A stretch of DNA of 64,000 nucleotides from Strigamia acuminata. Taxonomy: Eukaryota > Arthropoda > Chilopoda > Geophilomorpha > Linotaeniidae. The number at the start of each line of letters is the position of its first letter. The stretch's first letter is position 1. The translations under genes were made by a program, and so were the position numbers. The DNA is taken from the NCBI GenBank assembly GCA_949358305.1, contig OX442324.1:5957575-6021574 (forward strand), given 5' to 3'. This document shows, one piece after another, positions 24,101 through 36,700 of the stretch. Below the pieces are notes generated by a model. The model did no database searches and was not told the DNA's origin. It saw only the letters and a program-made list of their open reading frames with translations.

Positions 24101-27100
24101 CTGTTGTTCCCTAACGGTGATAACATCCCCCTTGTTAAATGTCAAGTGGTTTTCTTTTTTAGCTCTCCACGGGAACAGGGCCTGTGCCTGAAGACCTTCC
24201 ACAGAAGTCCCTTGGCCTGGAACTGGAGATGCATTTTCTTGGGTTGATTTAGGAACCTGAATAAAGGCCGAGAGTTGTGCCTCTTGCCCAGTCATCGATC
24301 CGTTATCGCTAATATTTTCAGGCGTTTCTTGTATACCACTGAAAGAAAAACATCAACACTCGATTCAAACGCTTCAGTTATATATAATAACTCACCTAAG
24401 TGTCATCTTCATTTCCGTGCCTACAATATGAACCGTTTCCTGAAGACCAGTTCGTGATGTAGGACTCGTCTGGCCACTGTCCGTCAACGCTTCAGGCGCC
24501 GTCTCTTCGCCGCTTTCCATCACTTCAACGTACGCTTCTGGGAACCAACCGGTTTTTCCTTGTAATTCTCCTCCGAGCCACCCGGGCTCGTGGGCAAGAC
24601 CTTCGGGGACCTTAAACAAAAATAAATTTTTAAATTTTTAAAATAAAATATACAATTATTTATCTACCATGATAATATCCCCTGGTTCGATCGAAAGTTC
24701 ATCGGCATTTCGAGCTTCGAACGCATACAGTGATCGATATTTAATCATCTTTCCGGTAACATCCTGCGGACTCTGCATTTTCGCCGGCGCTGCCGGAGCC
24801 TCCCAAGCTTCCTGCGGAGCCGTTTCATCAGTTGCTGTTGGCCAAGCTTCCTGCGCTCCCCAGTCGTTAGTTGTTGCTTGTTGTTCATTATCTGCCCACT
24901 GAGCGTCCGAGTCCGACGGTCCCCACGCGGTGTTAATCTGATCGTTAGTCCACGGCTCTTCCTCTGTCGGCGCTTTCGCGACTCCCCAAGCATCCGACGT
25001 CCTTCTCGAATCTGTCCACGAATTCTCTTCCCACCCGTTGGTCGGTGGACTTTTTAAACCTTGTTCTTTACGTAACTGCAAAACCTCTTGTCGCTTGGTT
25101 TTGTAAAGCTCAAACGATTGCTCACTTTGTTGCAGCAGTTCACTGAGTTTCGACTTTAAATCCTAAAAATAGAAACATCAGTTTTCAAACCATTATTTTA
25201 TTCGTTTTACAAAGTCAGACTCAAAGAAAATACCTTAAGTTCGACATTGTTGTTGTCAATATCTTGAATTTTCTCAAGAGTTTCTTTCTCAACCGCATTT
25301 AATTTTTCTTTGAGCTGATTCAAAGTAATTTGCTTATTATTAAAGCTGTGCATCACTATTCCGAACGATTCAGCTAAACAAACAAACAATTGCTTCAATA
25401 GAAATCAAATCAAGAGAATTAGCAACTTACCTGTTGGATTACTAGCTGCGGTTGCTTTCATTTGACTTTCAAACTTATTTTTCTCTTGATTTAAAATAAA
25501 GAGTCTCTGTTTTTGAGTCTGCATAAAACAAAGTGATAAACATTCAATTAAACGCAACTCTTATCATTCTTTGAATCGTTATTATACCTTCATCTGATTT
25601 TTGAGCGATTCAATTTCATTCATTTTTATATCTCGAGTTTCCCTCATTTTATCAATTTCCGCTTTCACGTTGTTAACGCCGTTGCGAGTGTCCGATAACT
25701 TGTTGTTCATTTCCTTAGTTTTTTCGTTCTATCCAAAGCAGTGCGAGTTTAACAATTACGAGTTCGATAACATTCACGCCAATAATATTTACGTACCAAT
25801 TGCTCAAGTTCTATTGCTAAACTCATGTTTTGAGCCTTGAGTTGAAGTACTTTCTCTTGTTCCTTCTGCCGCTGGGTCATTAATTCTTGCTGCCGTTGTT
25901 TTTCCCATTCCAACTGTCGTTGCCGTTCCATTTCTCGTCGAGCAGCCTAGTAATTCCACATTAATCTAAAGCCTTTTAATATTACACCACATTCAGTTAC
26001 TTCTCTCTGTTCCAAAGCCTTTTTCCTCTGCTCTTCTTTTTCCAGCTGCAATTCACGCTGCTTTGCGAGCTGTTTCTCCAATTCCATTTGCCGTCGTTTT
26101 TCTTGCTCTTGCCTTTTCGCCATCAACCATTAATATAACATCCAATCAATTATTCCTCACTAGCGATCTTAATTACCTTATGCGTTCCCTCTTCTCTTGC
26201 TCCTCTCTTTCCTTCCGGTGTCTCTCTTCCTGTTCCTTTCGTTGACTTTCCAACAACGCTTGTCTCCGTTTCTCCAATTCCGCTTGACCTTTTTCAAAAT
26301 TCTCTTTTCTCTTGTCTTCAAACGTAGCTGAACGAATAAAAAATAATAATAATGTCAGAACTTTTTGTTTTATTATTTTCGCTCATTTTTAATACCTAGA
26401 ACGATCTTCTGTTTCTCAATTTCATCGACGTTATCAGCAGCCGAAATGAGGTCTCCGAGAGCTGTCGCCATTTGTCCAGCAACGGCAGCAACTCCACCCT
26501 GTACGCTCGATCTCCGAAAAGAAGGTGGAATCAAATCAGATGGCAGAACCGATGGAAGTTTGTCGCCGGCTCTCACACATTCCGACAAATGCATCGCCAA
26601 ACAAAATTCTTCGCACCCCAGCTTCCCATCATTATCGATATCAGACAATGCCCTGCAAATGCATAATAATCGCATCAGGACACGCAACTACCGTATATCT
26701 TCGATTTCCCCGTCGACCTCTTTTAGCGCACGGGCCTCAAGAATTAATGTTGTAAATAGCGCTGTAAACAGTGAGACATGAAACATTTTCCACATATTTC
26801 GGTTGCAAATTACATTTTGCATCCGAAACTGTGTCCAAAACGTTTCATTTATCGCGAAAACATTAAAAAATCATGTGGCCGTTGGTCACTTGATTTTTAA
26901 CAATGTTTTGGCGATGTTAAAAATCACTGGCCAATATCAGTTTTAAATATCCTCTAGAAGCTCGCGAATCTCGAATTGCGCACGGAAAAAAATAAATTTT
27001 GTAAATAGCGCGCGGGTTTCGAACTGCGCATCCGTGCGCAATTCGAAACAGTGAGACATGAAACGTTTTCCACATATTTCGGTTGCAAATTACATTTTGC

Positions 27101-28312
27101 ATCCGAAACGTGTCCAAAACGTTTCCTTTGTCCATTAAAAACGTCGCAAAAATATTTAAAAAAATCATGGTTTTTAAAATGTTTTTGCGATGTTTTGGCA
27201 GATGATAAAATCACTGGCCAATTTCAGTTTTAAATAGCACGCGAGTCTGCCCCCCCCCCCCCGTGCGCTATTAGAAGATATACGGTAACTCCTTTATAAC
27301 GTCGTATTTGCTACCATATTTGCGCTAAAATTGTGTGATGCAATCCAGTTTGAACTAAAATATTGCGCGCTTGTGCTCCCGTCAAGAAACCAGTTCGAGT
27401 GCGGTCATGAGTATTAAAAGCCTGGGTATATTTCAGCTTGGCAGAATGAGGCACTGCCCATTCTTGAAAAGGCGAACTTATGGCGCTACCACTTCTAAAA
27501 AAAAAATTAATTCCACGTTAAAAGAAAATAGTAAGTAAAAATTGACACGAAATGCGTACGAGATAGAATCTTGACTAGTTATAGATGCAGATCTGTGAGT
27601 TTTCATTTCGATTGGAGAAGCCGATCGTGCGTAACCCGACATTGTCATCACGTTGGAAACAGGTGAAGGCGAAACGAGTGGACCTAAACCATCGATTAAA
27701 TAAATAAAAACAAATTTATTAAAAAAATCAATGAAATCGACTAGCGAATAAATTCCATTACTCATTCCAACTGGTTGCATTTGAGACATGCCAAATTGTG
27801 TAGTCATCGGAGAAGACATTGCTGTTGATGCCATCATCCCCATGCCAGGTACTCCACCCATAGTAGGCACCATTTTTAGACTAGGAGGAAGAACTTTAGG
27901 CACTTCAAATCCTTTTAGTTTCATTTGAATCAATTTCATCGCAATGGAAAATTCATTCTTATCCATCTTCCCATCCGCATTCATGTCGGCTAGAGCCCTG
28001 AAATAAATTACTTAAATAAATCGCAACGTTCACACGCAGAAGGGGAATATTTTATTCAACACAACAATAAAACAAACCATATTTGTCCTAGAACCGCGGG
28101 AGGCAACTGTGACAGAATTAAAAACTGTTTAGCCTGTTCGCCGGTAATGAAACCGCTAATGGGGTTCAACTGCACAAACTGATCGTCGTGTTTGGCCCTT
28201 TCTTCCGGAGTCACCCTCCATGGATCCGCAGCTCCTGATAAATAATCAATTTCGTTACGTTTTCGAATTTTTCATCAATTATAATTACTAACCAGACATT
28301 CCTCCAGCCATA
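18121..28312 (-). CDS. ITSN1: Intersectin, long form (EH-EH-coiled coil-SH3 x5-DH-PH-C2)
   Basis: Intersectin is an endocytic scaffold at clathrin-coated pits. It binds dynamin and synaptojanin by its SH3 domains and NPF-motif proteins such as epsin by its EH domains, and activates Cdc42 by its DH domain. Reading from the start ATG (28312) on the minus strand: EH1 (about 28260-27900, [20 protein letters not shown]); EH2 (27485-27298 and 26652-26480, [13 protein letters not shown] calcium-type loop); a long glutamate/arginine coiled coil (26330-25080); SH3-A (24770-24395, two exons); SH3-B (about 24220-24010); SH3-C (23820-23648); SH3-D (22726-22422); SH3-E (22346-22176); DH (20580-19580); PH (19535-19034); C2 (18924-18121, ending FDLHLFEN and TGA). 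More than 25 exons are used. The C2 start exon is duplicated and six microexons lie between SH3-C and SH3-D; both are described separately. Domain order and sequence match vertebrate long-form intersectin. Small exons may have been missed. Confidence 0.93.
18622..18699 (-). other. Intersectin C2 start exon, version B
   Basis: This 78-base exon has an acceptor (CTTCAG) and donor (GTAACT) and encodes [20 protein letters not shown] followed by TYNSAK. It starts after one base of a codon and ends with one base of the next, exactly like the upstream 81-base exon at 18844-18924. It encodes the same structural element (the first C2 strand and loop), so it is probably a mutually exclusive alternative. 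Confidence 0.75.
18844..18924 (-). other. Intersectin C2 start exon, version A
   Basis: This 81-base exon encodes [20 protein letters not shown] followed by NLKAKLS. It is the version closest to the vertebrate protein at the PH-C2 junction. Its phases equal those of version B, and both join in frame to the next exon, which begins [13 protein letters not shown] (18508-18335). Confidence 0.8.
22870..23555 (-). other. Six consecutive phase-0 microexons of intersectin
   Basis: Between SH3-C and SH3-D six tiny exons with GT-AG borders can be read on the minus strand: 23555-23508 (48 bases, [16 protein letters not shown]), 23425-23369 (57, [19 protein letters not shown]), 23295-23278 (18, EEQFEQ), 23219-23175 (45, [15 protein letters not shown]), 23079-23050 (30, [10 protein letters not shown]) and 22902-22870 (33, [11 protein letters not shown]). 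All begin and end in phase 0 and all are multiples of three. Any subset can therefore be skipped without losing frame. Confidence 0.75.
26691..27285. mobile_element. TA-flanked 595-base element in an intersectin intron
   Basis: The intron that splits EH2 contains a segment starting CCGTATATCTTC and ending with its inverted copy GAAGATATACGG, flanked by TA on both sides (26689-26690 and 27286-27287). Inside, a block of about 280 bases is present twice in tandem (from about 26769 and about 27050; shared ACATGAAAC, CACATATTTCGGTTGCAAAT, TTTTGCATCCGAAAC). Matching inverted ends and a TA duplication suggest a Tc1/mariner-type MITE. It has no transposase. It must be spliced out for EH2 to be intact. 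Confidence 0.65.
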
Positions 28313-28900
28313 ACTGTTAGTTGCCACGATTACGCACAACTACATAATCTGTAAATAGTTTGCCCTTATCTTCCAATTCAGTGACCATGAAGTCAACAAA
28401 AACCTAATCAAACTTGTCGAAATAAGCTTCCTGCTTGTACTCTGGGTGGGTGGGTGTATAAAAATACCGGTTAGATTACATGTTTCTTACGGTTTTAACC
28501 GATCGAACTTACATCAATTTGACCTTTCTTCAGCGGCAAACACTTAAATCTTTCGGTCTGGCATGTGGATTAGATTTACGTGGCCCAACTAGTTAGATAA
28601 ATGTATTTCTGTTGATTTATAAATGCCAGCGAAATCAAACTCAGGAAAAAACGTCGGCATCGACCGCGGGTGCCTGGTTTGGCGAGAACGGAAGTGACGC
28701 GTCACAATTTGATGAAAACAGTACAGCTATGGCATAACAGACAATATCCGCGATACAGTTTGCGCCATCCGTTGGCGTAAAAAGCAACCTGCCATTACTG
28801 TCGTAGTAAGATAGTAGTATGGCTATGGTACCAAATTAGAGTGTAGTTCCCGTTTAGGAATTTGTTGTCAGACGGCGTGCTTGTTCGGTGGGAGTCAAAG
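28313..28900. promoter_or_regulatory. Shared divergent promoter region of intersectin and CRYZL1
   Basis: The two start codons face away from each other across 588 bases. Near the middle is CGGAAGTGACGCGTCAC (28689-28705), an ETS core joined to the perfect palindrome GTGACGCGTCAC (28694-28705), which carries two CRE half-sites. This composite is typical of animal bidirectional housekeeping promoters. Promoter function is inferred. Confidence 0.55.
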
Positions 28901-30529
28901 ATGAATGTAATGAAAGCAATTTATAGAGAATTTCAAGAGCAATCGTCTAAAAAAAAATATACTGCGGAACAAGTAAACAAAAAACGCTCTCGTTTATCAT
29001 TCATAAATCATTATTTAAACTTTTTTCTCTTATAGCTTCCAATACCCGCAGTTGATAAAAACGAGGTGCTGGTAAAAGTTAAAGCTTGCGGCTTATCTAT
29101 TGAAAATGACCAAGTAAAAAATATTTAATTTAAAATTTATACGCTGCTGTTGATTTTTAAACATCTGCTAGATTCAATGTGAATTGTTAAAAAAATCAGA
29201 ACCAAATAGATTGGCCGTAGGAAATGATATTGCTGGTATTGTACATGAAATTGGCTCGGATGTAACGACACTGTCCGTCGGAGATGAAGTCGTCGGTATA
29301 AAAATCATTTTAAAAATTGATCTCGATAATGGTTTAAATAAATCGTATTTGAGCAGGCATTATACCGCTTAATTACAATGTGTCGGGTTGTGCAGAATTC
29401 GCCGTTGTTGATGAATACGATCTGAGTATGGGTCATGTCGAGAACTCCTGAGACAAAAATTAAGGTAGATTTGATTATTATTATTATTGTTGTTGTTTTT
29501 AGCAAAGAAACCGTCAGATGTTAGTTTTATCAACGCAGCAGGCTGTATTGGCGACGCTGTAAAAGCGTATACAGCTTTGCGGTACTTGAGTAACGTACGA
29601 CCAGGCAGCACGGTGCTCGTACTGAACGGCGCCTCTCAATTTGGCAGTTTGGTCATTCAATTATGTCATCATTCATTAGCTAAAGTAACTAAACGAAGAG
29701 AAATTGTGAGCGCAACTCATTCTACAAACTTGCAGGTGATTTGCACGGCGTCGACAGACGATGAGAAATTATATTTGGATGGATTGGAAACCCAACCTGG
29801 TATAAAATCATTCCAAACAGTCGCAATTTTTACTTCACAGTTTTCTATTTCAGCTCTAGTAATTGATTTAAAAAACAAAATAAACAATTTGAAAAATGCT
29901 TGCCTGGAAGAAACCGGTTCTTTGGGTGTTGATATCATAATTGACAATGGAGGCAAGTAATTAAAACACAATTTAAAAAAAAAGAAAGAAGAAAAATGTA
30001 GTAATAATCGAATTAAACTTTTAGATTTTAATATGTTTACGAAAGATGAAGAGCAATACAGCATACACGACAAACAATCTTTGTATACTCCAACCAAACA
30101 CGACCTAATATCCATCTTAGCCGTCGGAGGGCATTGGATCACTTCAGCTCCTAATCTTCAGTTGGATCCACCGAATGCCAAACTTTTGTACCTGCGTGGA
30201 GCGAGCGTAAGTTTTCTTTTTGCACAAACTTGGCTTTTATCTCCTTCAAAACAAGGACGATACCAACGTATCCTTCATTGAATTTGAATGTAAAGTGTTA
30301 ATTTAACCTTCGAAACGACTTAACCTTACTCAGACATTTTAAGTGATGTCATGGACAAGTTAGCCAAAGGGCTAATTAGGTAATAAGACCGGCTAGCAGC
30401 TGCATCCATTTTAGTCAAATATTTATTTACAGGCCCAACATACATCATACAGTTTCAATCGAACATACGGTGGAAGCTCTGAAACACTTATCCGAGTATC
30501 AAAATGGAAAAGTGGTAACAACGGTTTAA
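28901..30529 (+). CDS. CRYZL1: Quinone oxidoreductase-like protein 1 (zeta-crystallin-like 1)
   Basis: CRYZL1 belongs to the medium-chain dehydrogenase/reductase (zeta-crystallin/quinone reductase) family; its substrate is not settled. Ten exons can be read: 28901-28972, 29036-29113, 29172-29295, 29357-29425, 29503-29694, 29736-29799, 29854-29952, 30025-30267, 30334-30379 and 30433-30529. The N-terminal half has the GroES-like fold (VGNDIAGIVHEIGSDVTTLS, DEVVGIIPLN). The second half has AAGCIGDAVKAYTALRYLS, the nucleotide-binding region VLVLNGASQFGSLVIQL, CLEETGSLGVDIIIDNG, and the family-specific LAVGGHWITSAPNLQLDPP. That last motif and the EETGSLGVDI stretch identify CRYZL1 rather than CRYZ. 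The intron after exon 7 uses a GC donor (AG then GCAAGT). The gene is head to head with intersectin and convergent with GOPC, 263 bases away. Confidence 0.9.
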
Positions 30530-30792
30530 GCAATAACAAACTCATTATTTCAATTAAATATGTTCTTTAATGTAAATTGCAAAATTGTCAATCGAGATAA
30601 TATAACAATAATAAAAATTAATTTACTTATTTGTTTTATCATAAATTATCATTATCACCCAACATGTTTTTTTGGTTTTTTTAGTTTTTTTTAAATATTA
30701 GGTGCTAATAATTGTCATTAGAATTAGAATATGCAACAACAAACTGTAACAGGAACGGAAAGGAAATATAAATAAACGTAAAAAAATAATAA

Positions 30793-33700
30793 TTAAACTC
30801 TGCCAAGTCTCTTAACAAAATCTTTCTGAAAATCCGTAGAGACATCTGTCGAGGTAAATTCAGTCGATGTCACGATTAGAGCAGACGTAGCTGTTAGAAA
30901 TATTAATCAACAGTTGAACACACAAATTCTTATTTTAGCTCAAACTAGAAATACCTTTTTAACAAGGGACTTTCTTCAGGACTGTTATTAGTTTCAGATT
31001 GACTATTTTTTATTTTACATGGTTGCGATAGTCTTTCGGACGAACAGTCCAGCGATGATTCGTCAGTCAAGACAATCGACTGATTTTCATTTAATCCACC
31101 ACCTTCGACAACCGCATCGCTGCATAGTTTGTATCTGCATTAAATAAAAAAGTGCTAATTCAAAACCGGTAAAACACCAACCACGACTTCCTAGTTAACA
31201 GACCTGCCCGAACCCTCGATAGTTGAATCTTTACTTTCGTCGTCACTATCTTCACCAGGATGCACGTAAACAACTTCTAATGTGATTTGCCCTTGCTATT
31301 AAACCGAACCATTCATTTAAAAAAAACAATTTAATTTTAATTGAGCATTAAAAAAAATTATCATACTTGTTGAGAAAGCACATTAACGGCATCTTGGTGT
31401 TTAGCATCCCGTAAATCAACTCCGTTGACAGCTAAAATGGCATCGCCTACAAACAATGCCCCGCATCTATCGGCCAAGGTTCCTTCGTAGATCTCAGATA
31501 TGAGAATCGGTACTCCGTGCTCTTTTCCACCCTTAAAAAAAATTAGAAAAAATAAAAAAAATGAAATAACTTGACCTAATTATTTTGTCTATCCGTCCTT
31601 GAATCATACCGTGATTGACATCCCAAGTCCATCGCTATTTTCTTTTCGTAATTGAACAATACGAACCGCCCCAATTCCCTGTCTTTTCTTTAAGGAATGA
31701 TAATCCTAAAAAAGAACCGAATCAATTAACCATCCAGTTTTAAAATGCACGTAAATACATGTCCGGGTGGCAGTGCCGTCTTGGCGGGACTCGTTCGTCC
31801 TCTGCAGGCCCTGATAATTGTCTTATGGCGATGCAAATAAATTTCAGCCTCGAGTTGATTCCACAACTTGTCGTGCTCATTTCCCTTCATGTCGCGACCC
31901 AACAATTGAATTTGCTGAATCCTACATTTAATTAATATAATTATTGTGTACTCCGCGACATTCCGTGGATGAAAGTTAATTCATGTCTCACCGCCCGGCC
32001 AATTCCTTGTCTAGATATTTAGCTGCGAGTCGGGCCCCAAATACTTCGCTTTGTAGATTGAAGATTTGCTGCTTCAGTTGTTCGTTTTCTCTGTGCAATT
32101 CTTGTAATTCTGCATCCAGACGAGCTTGAGGTAAAATCTCTTGTCGGTATTTCTCCATTTCCTGCTCCTGACAAACGAGAAAATGCAAAAGTGTGCCAAA
32201 TTATCAATCTTACATTTTATTTATAGAACATCAAAGGATACAATTTTGTCTCTTACCAACTTCTTCTGAATTCCCTCCGAATCCGCATTCTGTCCTAAAA
32301 CTTGCAACTTCGCAGAATGAAGTTGAAGTATGAGATTTTCCAATTCCTTTTGCAACACAGCTTTATTGCCTTCCACTTCGCATAACTGGGATCGGAGATC
32401 TAACAGCTGAGCCTAGAATAATAATAGTAGGCCTAATTCTTTAAAAAAAAAACGATAAAAACACTCGCGGTATATCATTTTATGTACAAAGATCAATTTT
32501 TCATCTCGTGACAAGTGACAAATGCCTATTAAAGACCTAAAAAAAAAGACAGTTCAACCTTTTATTCGAATCCAAGCTCATAATTTACAGCCCCAAATCC
32601 TCCAAAGAATTCAGTGCAAAAGGCGAAAAAAATAAAATAAAAGAACATTAAAAAAAAAATTTGAATATCACTAAACAACAAAGATAATTAATGTCTAAAA
32701 TAAGTACACATCAATATCCAGGAAAGCCGAAAAGGAAGTGACAAAAGCTGCCATTCGACTTCCAAACTGACCACCCACACACAACGCGCATTTATTCGTC
32801 CACTCCCTCACCAACCCACGATTATACGAAAATTACACGTCATTATTGACATAAGCCGGCGTCAACGAGACCAGGAAGTTTCTTCTGCCCAACAAGACGA
32901 ACACGACAAACCCGAATTTTTTTTTAAAACATTTTTTTGTTTGAATCAAAAAAGCGATCGCCTTGGCACGAGTCCACGATCCACGTTGAGCGCGCACAGT
33001 AGGGGGCAATTTTAGTGGAGGAGCAGAGCAGACGCCTGCACTCTAGACGCTGCTCTTCACACCATTCATTCCCAAGTCAGACCTCATGGGCCTGGCATCT
33101 GGTCAATACCAGCGTTATCTCATGTTGGGATCGAAGATATTTGAGTCTTAGAAAATGGATTACGCGCTAATGATTTCGTTCGTAGTCACCGTGTTCGGAC
33201 TGCCGGAGTTGACGGCCACGCCACTTACCACGACCGCCCAGACAACGCATCGGTCCAACGGAAGATTGTTGGTCCGACTCGAGGAAAAAATACGGGGCAT
33301 GGAGGCAATGACGTATGCCGTTAAACTGACCAGAATGGAATACATTTTAGAACAACTCAATCGGCGAGTTGAGAACATGGAAACGAAACTTTACTCGATG
33401 GAAGTCAAGCTGGACGTCAAACTAGACAAAATCGAACAGGTTCAACCGCTTTTTCTCTTCTTGCCTCGCCTTTCCACTAACTCGATCCCCATCCGACCTA
33501 GAATAATAAATAGATGACGCTATCAGAGCGGTTGTAAATGTGCAAACTGCATTCCCCTCCTTCCTATTGTAAACAAAAGTTCAATATTTATATTACGTCT
33601 AAATATTCTTTTCATTCAATGACCTTTGGATAAAGCCCTCGAAATGACCTTTGAAAGGGATCGAAAAATTTTCCATTTGCATTAACGGACGCTTTAATGG

Positions 33701-36700
33701 GCTGGGTATTTGAAATTCCAAACAAGAAAAAAATGCTCGAGACACGGTAGTAAACATGATTGAATCACCTATTAAGTGTTGGTTTGTCTAAATTATAGTC
33801 TTTGGCTGATGTTAGAATTAAATTATGAAGATATAAAACTTAATTCACGATGACATTTCTATTTTAGCATGATGAATTGCTTTAATAAATCGCCTTTACC
33901 ATGCATGATTTTTTTTTTATAAATGAACCCTTAAATCGTGATTTAATTTATTATATAATTCGATTTGGACGTAATCTGGCAGAGAAACAACAATTCAGAG
34001 ACAATTCCTCTCGTGGCCCCACCTTCTGTTGCAAAATACCCTGTTACTAAATTAGTTTCACTAACAAATTTTTTTTTTTTGGATTTTATTAACACATGAC
34101 TCAATTTGTTCCCGCACGTTAGGCAATTTCAGGCAGTGGCAGACACGGACACCTTACCCATGAAGCGGAATACGTGAGCGAAAAACTCATGAATAAACTG
34201 AGTTCAATCGAAGCTCGTATAAACGTTCACATCGAAAGTTTGAATTCAAAATTGGACAGAAACGAGCGCAAATTCGAAGATTCCCTCGCCGACATCTCGG
34301 ACAAGAAGGACCAAAATGAGAAACTCGACGAGATGTTGCAAGCGCAAACGAATAAATTCGAAGAGGCCGTCACAGAAGTGCACCAAATGCATTCGTACTT
34401 GAAAGAAGACCTAACGGAATACATGTCGAAACAATTCGCAGAAATCGGTTCGAAAATCGACGGTGGGTTTGAAAACATGGAACGACATGTCGAGACCGAA
34501 ATACATTTGTTAAAGGACGTCAAACACAGCGTACAGAACGTACAGAAAGCGGTCGGCCATCTGGAATCGAGACCAAATTCGAATCACAATTGCACGAGTC
34601 GAGCCAGACACGACTCCGAACCGCACGACGATCCCAATATCTCGAACCTCACTGACGTCATGATGGCTAACATGAGATTCGGCGAGAGGAAATTCAAGCA
34701 ACTCGACAACGACATGGAATTATACACGAGAAAAGTGTTGAATACGTATCAGGAATTGCTCAAAAGTTTCAGAGAGAGGGAAGCGCAGATAGAGCAAATT
34801 ATACGAGATAACAACAACACCAGATCGGCTGTCAACGATGCATTCAGAAGACTGCACCAACAAATCAGGCCCTTTACAGGTACGTATTCTTCTTTCCACA
34901 AATTGGAACACAATTTTCTTTTCGTTTAGGCCCAATTTTATACATCTCGCATTTTTGTTTTTGGCTAACATTTTGCTGATAACCCCATTGGGTCAAGAGT
35001 TAATGCCCCTATCTGCACGGCCAAAGTCCGAACAAGCCGGAAGTGGTCTCTTGTGTTCCATTTTAGACCGGTATTTACACACAAATTAAACTGCCAAACC
35101 GGCCTGTCAAATGTTTGATGTAACCATGCAAAAAATATAAATATTACGTGTATATAAAAGAGAAATCGAAAAAAACAAAAGGAAAAAAATTCATTGTGGC
35201 TATCCTTGAAGAATATTAATTTCCAAGGCTAAATAAACTAGAACTCTCTATATTTACCAACAAAAAAAAAAAAAAAAAAAAAAAAAAAATTAAAAGCGTC
35301 AACATGTCGGGAGTGAAAATTAAATACGCTTTGTAACTTTAATTATAATCTCCTTTCAAGTTCAATGCCAAATCCGAATTGTGCCAATTTTTAAAAGACT
35401 GTTCGACACGTAAGCAACAACAACAACAACAACAGAAATAGGAGAAAGAAAGAAAAAATGATTTTTTTGTGTTGAGAGATAATTTAGTCGTCAATCAATG
35501 CCACGTTATTTGAAATTTATATAGAATACTCGCAACTGCCATTCAGAATGCAAAACTTCTCGTTTTATCTAATTTAACAGTGATGCAAACCAAAATGGAC
35601 GAAATGATGGACGGACTGCACCACAAAATAACCGAACTAGACACCACGTTGGATTCCAGTTTCGCCTCATTGCTCATCGCTCAAAACACGTTCATCACAT
35701 CCTGTCATCGAATCCAGCAACAAGAGCCACAAATCGAGCACAAAATCTACGCGCTTATGCAACAGATTATCAATAGAAACATGAGCAACAGGTGATGCGA
35801 TCAAAACTAAATTGAACGACCGATTACAAGTGTATAATTAAATTTATTCCACGTTTTTCAGTTCACGAACCAACAAGGAAACGTCGGACGATTTAGTATT
35901 TTCCCTACTTAACAACCATCATCTGCAAATGGGCAGGGCCCTTAATGACATGGTGTGGACGATACTTAACAACGGAAATCGGAGCAGAGATGACATGCAG
36001 AATGTTATGAATAAAATCAATTCTTTGCAACAAGTTACGTCTTCATGCATGGTTAAAACGGGCGAATGGGATTCGCTGGCCAAAGCGTGCGATGCTGTAA
36101 AAAAGAGCAAAAAGGTGAAAATAAAGACGGACGAGCATTCGAAAGGAGTGGTTCAAAGTGAGGACGTGCAATTAAATGCAAGGAAAAATACTCAGCGAAC
36201 TATAAGTCAAGTGGCGCCTTTGAGTGCCGAGCGCACATTTATGAATGACGATGGGAACGTCAATGAGAAAGTATTGTGGGATCATCAAGATTATCATGAC
36301 GATTACTCGAGTGAAGCTGAATACGATACGGACAAATAGAAATCAACTTTTCTGATGTAATTCTACTTGTTATTTCGTTTTATTCATTTTTTCTTTTTCC
36401 TTTTCCTTTTTTTATAAATAAATAATTTTAAGTGATTAATTTATTTCGAGGTCCAATGTCGTGTTGTAACCCCATCTGTTCACACTAACACTTGCCAAAC
36501 ATCACCCATCAATCATAAATAAAAGAAAAGTTATCGCGGATCCTTTTACTAGAGTATCTGTTATTCAACTGATGTTTGCATGATCTGTTTACGTCGTTAT
36601 ATAATAACGATAATGATTTGTGGACTGGTCAAAGCAATTCCTCACCATTTTCGAACGAAAAAATTATCTGCGCACAGCTTAGGAATTTTTTGTAAACATG

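Noticed and set aside
26365-26781. 138-codon plus-strand open frame
   Set aside because: It is antisense to the well-supported EH2 and linker exons of intersectin and runs into the TA-flanked element.
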